This document shows positions 31,085 through 35,837 of a stretch of 35,837 nucleotides of DNA, piece after piece. The notes under the pieces are model-generated. The model was not told where the DNA came from. It did no database searches and saw only the letters and a list, made by a program, of their open reading frames with translations. The first letter of the stretch is position 1, and each line of letters starts with the position of its first letter. This stretch comes from an uncultured Bacilli bacterium (GTDB lineage: Bacteria > Bacillota_I > Bacilli_A > RF39 > UBA660). The DNA lies in contig CANQEJ010000006.1 of the NCBI GenBank assembly GCA_947594925.1, forward strand, positions 1 to 35,837. The letters run 5' to 3'. A program made the position numbers and the translations under genes.

Positions 31085-32490
31085 AGTTTATTTTCTCCCT
31101 GAGAGACATAATTTTTATCGGTTAGCATTTTACTACGCAAACGGTCTTTAATTTTTGGCTTTTGAAATAATTCTTTGCGGAAGTAATTTAAATCAAAAGG
31201 AGCAAGGGGATATGAAAAAGGTTTATCATAAGAAGATGTATTACATAAATGAGTTAAGAAGATTACACCGGCAATTACTAAACCAAATAAACCAAAAAAA
31301 GAAGCTGCTAGTAAAAATAAAAAACGAAAATGTCTAATTGAATTAATAAATTCTAGTTCTGTAAAAATTAAACTTGTAATAAAAGTAAGAGCTACAACAA
31401 TAATCATGATAGGGGAAACTATGCCCGCTGTAACAGCAGATTCTCCCAAAATTAAAGCTCCTAAAATAGAAATAGAACTACCATAAGAAGAGGGAAAGCG
31501 AATATCACTTTCTCTTAAAACTTCACAAATTAGAAGCATGATAATAGCTTCCACGGCAGCAGGAAAGGGAACTCCATCTCTTTGGGTCGCAAAATTAACT
31601 AATAAATTTAGGGGAATAACCTCCGGATTATAATTAATAATAGCTATATATAAAGCTGGGACTAAAATAGTTAAGATAAGACAAACTAAACGAATTATTT
31701 TTAAAAAATTTATATTAATACTTTTACTATATTGGTCAACTTGCGGATTAATATAATCGACAAAAAAGACTGGTAAAATTAAAGCAAAAGGGGAAGTATC
31801 AACTAAAATAACTATTCTTCCTTCCAATAAATTAGCAGCAGCATAGTCTGGTCTTTCTGTGGACCTAATGGTCGGAAAAGGAGACTTATTATCTTTTTCT
31901 AATAATTGATTAATATTACCAGAATCTATAATGCCATCGATATCAATTTTTTGAAGTTGCTTTTTAACCTTGTCGACTGTAGCCATCTCTGCTATATCAT
32001 TAAGATACAAAATACTTACTTTAGTCTTTGTCTTACGGCCGATAATAAAATCATCATTAACTAAAGTATTTGATTTAATTCTTCTTTTAATTAAACCAAG
32101 ATTATTTTGAATATTTTCATTAAAAGCATCTTTGGGTCCATATATCGCTGGTTGCGTTTCGGGAGTAGTAATACTTCGGTTAATATCTGCTTTAACTTCA
32201 ACGGCATAAGCAGTTTCATGATAAATAATTAAAACAAAACCATTACCGAGATAAAATTCTAATTCATCATAATTTTTAACTTTAATAGTATTAGGTCCGG
32301 CGATTAAAGATGCTAAATTATGACCAGTTTTTTTATTAGTTAAAGATAATTCTTTTAAAACATAATCATTAATTCTATCACTACTGGCCACACTTTCTAA
32401 ATAGACAATATATATATCATTAACAGTTTTTACAATTAAATCTGAAGTATTAAAAAATTCTTTTTGCAAACGCATCACAATTTTGTTCAT
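31081..32490 (-). CDS. gerAA: Spore germinant receptor subunit A (GerAA-type)
   Basis: A 469-residue protein with a soluble N-terminal region (about 1-230) and about five membrane segments (about 235-430). Family hallmarks: RRIKSNTLVNDDFIIGRKTKTKV, LEGRIVILVDTSPFALILPVFFVDY, RDGVPFPAAVEAIIMLLICEVLRESDIRFP and GSSISILGALILGESAV. It forms the germinant receptor with B and C subunits. I start at ATG 32490 because GGTGAAG lies just before it; ATG 32517 lies upstream of that site. Order here is A-C-B, unlike gerAA-AB-AC of B. subtilis. No clear sigma-G promoter was found upstream. Confidence 0.95.
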   Translation of the reverse strand: MNKIVMRLQKEFFNTSDLIVKTVNDIYIVYLESVASSDRINDYVLKELSLTNKKTGHNLASLIAGPNTIKVKNYDELEFYLGNGFVLIIYHETAYAVEVKADINRSITTPETQPAIYGPKDAFNENIQNNLGLIKRRIKSNTLVNDDFIIGRKTKTKVSILYLNDIAEMATVDKVKKQLQKIDIDGIIDSGNINQLLEKDNKSPFPTIRSTERPDYAAANLLEGRIVILVDTSPFALILPVFFVDYINPQVDQYSKSININFLKIIRLVCLILTILVPALYIAIINYNPEVIPLNLLVNFATQRDGVPFPAAVEAIIMLLICEVLRESDIRFPSSYGSSISILGALILGESAVTAGIVSPIMIIVVALTFITSLIFTELEFINSIRHFRFLFLLAASFFGLFGLVIAGVIFLTHLCNTSSYDKPFSYPLAPFDLNYFRKELFQKPKIKDRLRSKMLTDKNYVSQGENKL

Positions 32491-32565
32491 AGGCTTCACC
32501 ATTTTTATTTTTAGCAAAATATATACTTATATGCGTTTTATCTCGAGTTTTTCCTTAAAATATAT

Positions 32566-32571
32566 TATAAT
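32566..32571 (+). promoter_or_regulatory. -10 box of the HipA-like gene
   Basis: TATAAT at 32566-32571; no recognisable -35. AGGTGAG lies at 32581-32587. Confidence 0.45.
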
Positions 32572-32590
32572 ATTAGCTACAGGTGAGAGT

Positions 32591-33763
32591 ATGGAAAATT
32601 TATTTAACGTGCAGAATTTAGATATTAAAGATAAAGTAGGTAACTTAACTAGTGAAGCGAAAGGAAAGGTTAAAAGTACGAAACATTTTCCAATTTTTAA
32701 GATTGGTAAAAAAGATTATATCTTTAAACCTCTTTCTAAAACAAAGCCTTATACAACTCCTTTATTTGCTTTTAGTGAAGTATACTGGTCTTATATTGTT
32801 AAAAATTATTTTAATCCCCAAACTCCCTTATATAAATTAGCTATTTATGAGAATATGAGTAATGAGCAGGAAAAATATTATAATAAAGGAACGATTGTAC
32901 CCAGTTTAGTAAATGAAAAACAAAAATTAGTTAATATTTATGAATACTTTTTAAAACACCCCGAAGACAATTTAAATATTGCCAATTATGTTAATTATTG
33001 TGAAATGTTTTATGATTATAAAGCTATTTTAGAAACTAAATTTTTAAAAGAAAATCCTCAGTTGGGACGAGCTATTGCTGAACAAATTTTATTATCTATC
33101 TTAAGAGCTGACCAAAATTATCATTATGAAAATATTAATCTAATTTGTGAAGATGGACGTATTACTTCCGTTGCTCCTCCTATTGATTATGAATTTTCAA
33201 CAATGTTTTTCTGCCCTGATTTTTTAGATAAACATATTTCAGCTATTGATAATTTCTATAGTTCTTTAGTACCAATTACCCAAGCATTTTTGGATATTGT
33301 TCCCCAAGAATTAAAAAATAATATAGCGCAAATTCAATCAGCTAATTATAAAAATCTAATAACAATATGTAAATTATATCCGGATTTAGTATCAGATTTC
33401 ATAACCAAATTAGAACATTTAAAACAAGATATTTTGCATTTAGAGATTCAAGATAAAGATAACTTTATTACAAAACTTAATAGTTATTACTTTCAAGTTG
33501 GGCAATTTAGATATAAGCAAAATAATGAACCTGCTGCTAGAAAAGCCGAACAAGAATTAAAACTAGAAACAATTGATAAAGAAAAATGTTTTCAAGAGGT
33601 TATTAAAGAAACCTATTATATAACAAATTATTTAATTTATTTATTACCAAAATATCAAAAGTTAGTAGCTTTAGATATTCCTGATTTAGAAAGCTTAACT
33701 TATGAAGAAGTAGAAAAAATTATAAATGAAAAAACAAACTTTAAAAAAGTATTATTTAAATAA
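32591..33763 (+). CDS. HipA/CtkA-like kinase-fold protein
   Basis: A 390-residue soluble protein. Residues 33-48 (FPIFKIGKKDYIFKPL) resemble the HipA nucleotide-binding strand, with Lys46. At 168-181 LSILRADQNYHYEN supplies the catalytic-loop Asp174 and Asn181, and VAPPIDYEFSTMF (194-206) gives the metal-binding Asp199, like HipA's LAP..D. These match the order and spacing of the HipA/PI3-like kinase fold. HipA phosphorylates glutamyl-tRNA synthetase in E. coli. No HipB-type antitoxin gene adjoins. The start is ATG 32591 after AGGTGAG. It is divergent from the ger operon. Substrate and activity are unknown. Confidence 0.6.
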   Translation: MENLFNVQNLDIKDKVGNLTSEAKGKVKSTKHFPIFKIGKKDYIFKPLSKTKPYTTPLFAFSEVYWSYIVKNYFNPQTPLYKLAIYENMSNEQEKYYNKGTIVPSLVNEKQKLVNIYEYFLKHPEDNLNIANYVNYCEMFYDYKAILETKFLKENPQLGRAIAEQILLSILRADQNYHYENINLICEDGRITSVAPPIDYEFSTMFFCPDFLDKHISAIDNFYSSLVPITQAFLDIVPQELKNNIAQIQSANYKNLITICKLYPDLVSDFITKLEHLKQDILHLEIQDKDNFITKLNSYYFQVGQFRYKQNNEPAARKAEQELKLETIDKEKCFQEVIKETYYITNYLIYLLPKYQKLVALDIPDLESLTYEEVEKIINEKTNFKKVLFK

Positions 33764-33779
33764 AGTTTGTTTCTTTTTT
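33732..33779. terminator. Bidirectional terminator
   Basis: AAACAAACTTT (33732-33742) and AAAGTTTGTTT (33762-33772) form a perfect 11-pair stem that spans the stop codons of both convergent genes. Both strands have a U-rich tail. Confidence 0.85.
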
Positions 33780-34190
33780 TAGTTTTAATAAATTTTCATC
33801 TTCTAAATTTTTAAAATCTTCTAATAAAGTATTATTAAGCATAGTTTGATTGGCAAAGGTCGCAAAATAATAATTGGCATTTAAAATAAAGATATTATAT
33901 ATAATAGTATTTTGAATAATAAAAGTATTTTTTAAATCATTAAATTCATAACTTATTTCATAATTTGTTATCTCTTCATCTATTACGCCGGGAATATAAG
34001 CGTCTTTGGTTACTTGTGGTTTAATTTGCACTTTAAGATGATAAGAACTAATAATTTCTAAATAACAAATATCTTTTTCATACCAAATTGAACCAATAAT
34101 ATTATTTTGGTTATCCAATAAAAGATGATTAAAAGCTAAATTAGCTTTAATATTAAAGTGTTTTAATAAATAATTAATAATATCAATCAT
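33756..34190 (-). CDS. Hypothetical protein
   Basis: A 144-residue soluble protein, beta-rich in the middle (LLLDNQNNIIGSIWYEKDICYLEIISSYHLKVQI; YEISYEFNDLKNTFIIQNTIIYNIFIL) with a helical, Lys/Glu-rich C-terminus. No family recognised. I choose ATG 34190 because AAAGGGG lies ten bases before it. The longer form starting at 34259 would begin upstream of that site and extend into the divergent promoter region. Convergent with the HipA-like gene, sharing its terminator. Confidence 0.65.
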   Translation of the reverse strand: MIDIINYLLKHFNIKANLAFNHLLLDNQNNIIGSIWYEKDICYLEIISSYHLKVQIKPQVTKDAYIPGVIDEEITNYEISYEFNDLKNTFIIQNTIIYNIFILNANYYFATFANQTMLNNTLLEDFKNLEDENLLKLKKETNFI

Positions 34191-34254
34191 TTTAAAGCCC
34201 CTTTCATTGGTTAGTATCCTATCATAATTTTCGCTATTTAACAACAAAAAGTTG

Positions 34255-34274
34255 CACAAGCTCTTTTTCTTGTG
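34255..34274. repeat. Inverted repeat in the divergent promoter region
   Basis: CACAAG (34255-34260) and CTTGTG (34269-34274) flank the expected -35 area of the methyltransferase gene. A possible operator, but T-rich sequence in between makes chance plausible. Confidence 0.3.
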
Positions 34275-34283
34275 TATTATAAT
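34275..34283 (+). promoter_or_regulatory. -10 region of the rRNA methyltransferase gene
   Basis: Overlapping TATTAT (34275-34280) and TATAAT (34278-34283), only a few bases before AGGTGA (34287-34292). Confidence 0.5.
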
Positions 34284-34297
34284 TTTAGGTGAAATTT

Positions 34298-35500
34298 ATG
34301 GCAAAAGTGGAAAAACTTGACCATTTTGGTCGAGGTATTGTTTTTGATAATAAGATAACTTTTATTAATTATGCTTTACCTAATGAAGAAGTTGAATATC
34401 ACATTATTAAACAAACAAAAAAATATAATGTTGCAAATATAGATAAAATAGTTAGACCAAGTGAAGACCGAATTAATTATCCTTGTCCTTATTTTTTAAA
34501 GTGTGGGGGCTGCTCTTTACAACATTTAAAATATGCTAAAACTTTAGAATTTAAAAAAGCTAAAGTCGAAGAAATCTTAAATAAATACGCGAATATTAAA
34601 ACTAATATAGAAGTTATTTCTAATTCTAGTCCTTACCATTATCGTAATAAATTATCTTTAAAAATAAAAGATAACCATATTGGTTTTTATGAAGAAAAAA
34701 CTCATGAATTAGTAGAGATTAAAGAGTGCTTACTCGCTAAAGAAGCTATTAATAAGTTAATTTTAGATTTAAAATATTTTCATTTAACAAATGCCAATGT
34801 TACTATCCGTGCTAGTTATAATGATGAATTAATGATTATTATTACGACAAACGATGAACCTAAGATAGATTTAGATTATCTAACACACAATCATAAAATA
34901 GTGGGAATTATTATTAATTACCAAATATATTATGGGGAAGATAAATTTATCGAAATTATTAATAAGCAATTATTTCAAGTAAGTTATAACTCTTTTTTTC
35001 AAGTTAATCCTTTTATTAATGCAAAGATATTAAAAATAGTCCAAGATAATATTAAAAAGAATAGTATCGTCGCTGATTTATTTTGTGGAGTAGGTTCATT
35101 GGGAATAACAGCATCTTTATATGCTCAAAAAGTTTATGGGATTGAAATTGTTCCTAATGCCATTAAAAATGCTTTAATCAATAAGAAAATAAATCATCGG
35201 GAAAATATTGATTTTTGTTTAGGTGATGCTAATAAGGTTCTAATGGAAATAAAAGATAATATTGATACAATAATTTTGGACCCACCTCGTAGTGGTTTAA
35301 AAAAAGAGGGAAAAGATACTTTATTAAAAATCAAACCAGATGTTATAATTTATATATCTTGTGACCCAATGACTCTGGCTCGAGACTTAAAAGAATTAAC
35401 TAAAGTTTATGAAGTAAAAAAATTTTATATAGCTGATATGTTTAGTAATACTTATCATGTTGAAAGTATTTGTATTTTAAACATCCTAAAGGAGAAATAG
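34298..35500 (+). CDS. rlmD: 23S rRNA (uracil-5-)-methyltransferase, RlmD/RlmCD (RumA) type
   Basis: A 400-residue member of the m5U methyltransferase family. An N-terminal TRAM domain (about 1-50; AKVEKLDHFGRGIV) precedes the iron-sulfur Cys set (CPYFLKCGGC, Cys63/69/72, with Cys143 in IKECLL). The Rossmann domain has DLFCGVGSLG (SAM binding, about 259-268), LDPPRSG (about 326-332) and the catalytic YISCDPMT with nucleophile Cys354. It methylates U in 23S rRNA; in Firmicutes one RlmCD enzyme often modifies two sites. The start is ATG 34298; the in-frame GTG at 34289 lies within the AGGTGA ribosome site. Confidence 0.93.
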   Translation: MAKVEKLDHFGRGIVFDNKITFINYALPNEEVEYHIIKQTKKYNVANIDKIVRPSEDRINYPCPYFLKCGGCSLQHLKYAKTLEFKKAKVEEILNKYANIKTNIEVISNSSPYHYRNKLSLKIKDNHIGFYEEKTHELVEIKECLLAKEAINKLILDLKYFHLTNANVTIRASYNDELMIIITTNDEPKIDLDYLTHNHKIVGIIINYQIYYGEDKFIEIINKQLFQVSYNSFFQVNPFINAKILKIVQDNIKKNSIVADLFCGVGSLGITASLYAQKVYGIEIVPNAIKNALINKKINHRENIDFCLGDANKVLMEIKDNIDTIILDPPRSGLKKEGKDTLLKIKPDVIIYISCDPMTLARDLKELTKVYEVKKFYIADMFSNTYHVESICILNILKEK

Positions 35501-35502
35501 TT

Positions 35503-35769
35503 ATGGAAGTTAAAAATTATTATGTAAGTGATTTAATAAATTTTAAAGAACAATTAATAAGAGAATTAATATTAAATAATATTTCTTATGTTTGTGTCGG
35601 TAATGAAATTCATTATGAAGATAAAATTATTAGATTATTTGGTTCGGGAAAGTTTAAAGAAAATAAACCATTAAAAATAAAAGAAGGAAAACCAAAAGAA
35701 AAAATTAATGATTATTATGAAAGACAACCTCAGATACGTCAAATAAGAAAGTATCAAAGATTTGACTGA
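35503..35769 (+). CDS. Small basic hypothetical protein
   Basis: An 88-residue protein starting MEVKNYYVSDLINFKEQLIREL, with a central beta-like part (ISYVCVGNEIHYEDKIIRLFGSG) and a Lys/Arg-rich C-terminus (KIKEGKPKEKINDYYERQPQIRQIRKYQRF). The basic tail suggests nucleic-acid contact, which is inference. AAAGGAG sits in the end of the methyltransferase gene, and the start follows its stop by two bases, so the two are co-expressed. After it the last 68 bases of the window show no gene. Confidence 0.65.
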   Translation: MEVKNYYVSDLINFKEQLIRELILNNISYVCVGNEIHYEDKIIRLFGSGKFKENKPLKIKEGKPKEKINDYYERQPQIRQIRKYQRFD

Positions 35770-35837
35770 ATTAAATTCAAAAAGCCCAGTAATAAATTAA
35801 AGAATAATATATAAGACTAAAGTACCATAAAATTAAA

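Noticed and set aside
32491-32580. Sigma-G promoter for the ger operon
   Set aside because: The only candidate -10 (CATATAA on the minus strand) departs from the consensus and has no fitting -35.
32483-32590. N-terminal extension of the HipA-like protein with a hydrophobic start
   Set aside because: It lies upstream of the TATAAT box and the AGGTGAG site and is antisense to the start of gerAA.
1-35837. Mycoplasma-type code (TGA as Trp)
   Set aside because: Several genes end in TGA and Trp is TGG throughout.

Overview
The window comes from a very AT-rich, low-GC Gram-positive genome. Genes use the standard code: TGA is a stop (for example at 9658-9660, 22947-22949 and 24627-24629) and tryptophan is TGG. 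Endospore genes (spoIVB, spoIVA, spoVIF and a gerA-type germinant receptor operon), a tRNA-Ile T-box, Bacillus-like promoters and strong AGGTGA/GGAGG ribosome sites place it in the Bacilli/Firmicutes. The streamlined style, with prepilin-like and camelysin-like surface proteins of the kind common in gut metagenomes, fits an uncultured RF39/Erysipelotrichales-like gut lineage. That last step is inference. Most of the window is housekeeping DNA in short operons, each closed by an intrinsic terminator. I saw no tRNA, rRNA, IS element, prophage or CRISPR array.

Layout. 1-1.35 kb: 3' end of a large secreted protein and its terminator. 1.37-1.52 kb: a promoter-driven rod-like structured RNA candidate. 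1.58-4.44 kb: nusB-xseA-xseB-hypothetical operon. 4.5-5.5 kb: spoIVB. 5.58-9.66 kb: envelope sugar genes (GT2 glycosyltransferase, convergent phosphohexomutase, GT28 diacylglycerol glucosyltransferase, small acidic protein). 9.69-14.74 kb: T-box, ileS, TPR-like protein and hypoxanthine-DNA glycosylase. 14.73-14.91 kb: a compact RNA gene of three 36-nt repeats between a consensus promoter and a terminator. 15.0-19.3 kb: ysxC, two prepilin-like genes and der. 19.3-21.8 kb: two divergent XRE regulators, spoVIF and spoIVA. 21.8-25.2 kb: CapA-like phosphoesterase, HU, a membrane protein and a camelysin-like protein. 25.3-28.4 kb: rplS, lepB, rpsB and tsf. 28.5-32.5 kb: a small hypothetical and the ger operon (minus strand). 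32.6-35.8 kb: HipA-like kinase-fold protein, hypothetical, RlmD-type methyltransferase and a small protein.

How genes work together. The phosphohexomutase can supply glucose-1-phosphate for UDP-glucose, the donor for the GT28 glycolipid enzyme. ileS is controlled by charged tRNA-Ile through the T-box. SpoIVB, SpoIVA and SpoVIF act in sigma-K activation, coat assembly and late coat maturation, and the ger operon serves spore germination. Der and YsxC act in 50S assembly, and rpsB, tsf and rplS in translation.

Most notable observations: (1) the 36-nt tandem-repeat RNA, whose repeats can fold as H-type pseudoknots with an A-rich loop; promoter, array and terminator resemble the antitoxin half of a type III toxin-antitoxin system, but the next gene is ysxC, not a toxin; (2) a type-2-like isoleucyl-tRNA synthetase whose HIGH signature reads GLHH; (3) the rod-like RNA upstream of nusB; (4) ribosomal protein S2 fused to a Rho-N/SAP-like domain; (5) a HipA-like kinase-fold protein next to the ger operon; (6) a near-perfect sigma-K promoter in front of spoVIF.
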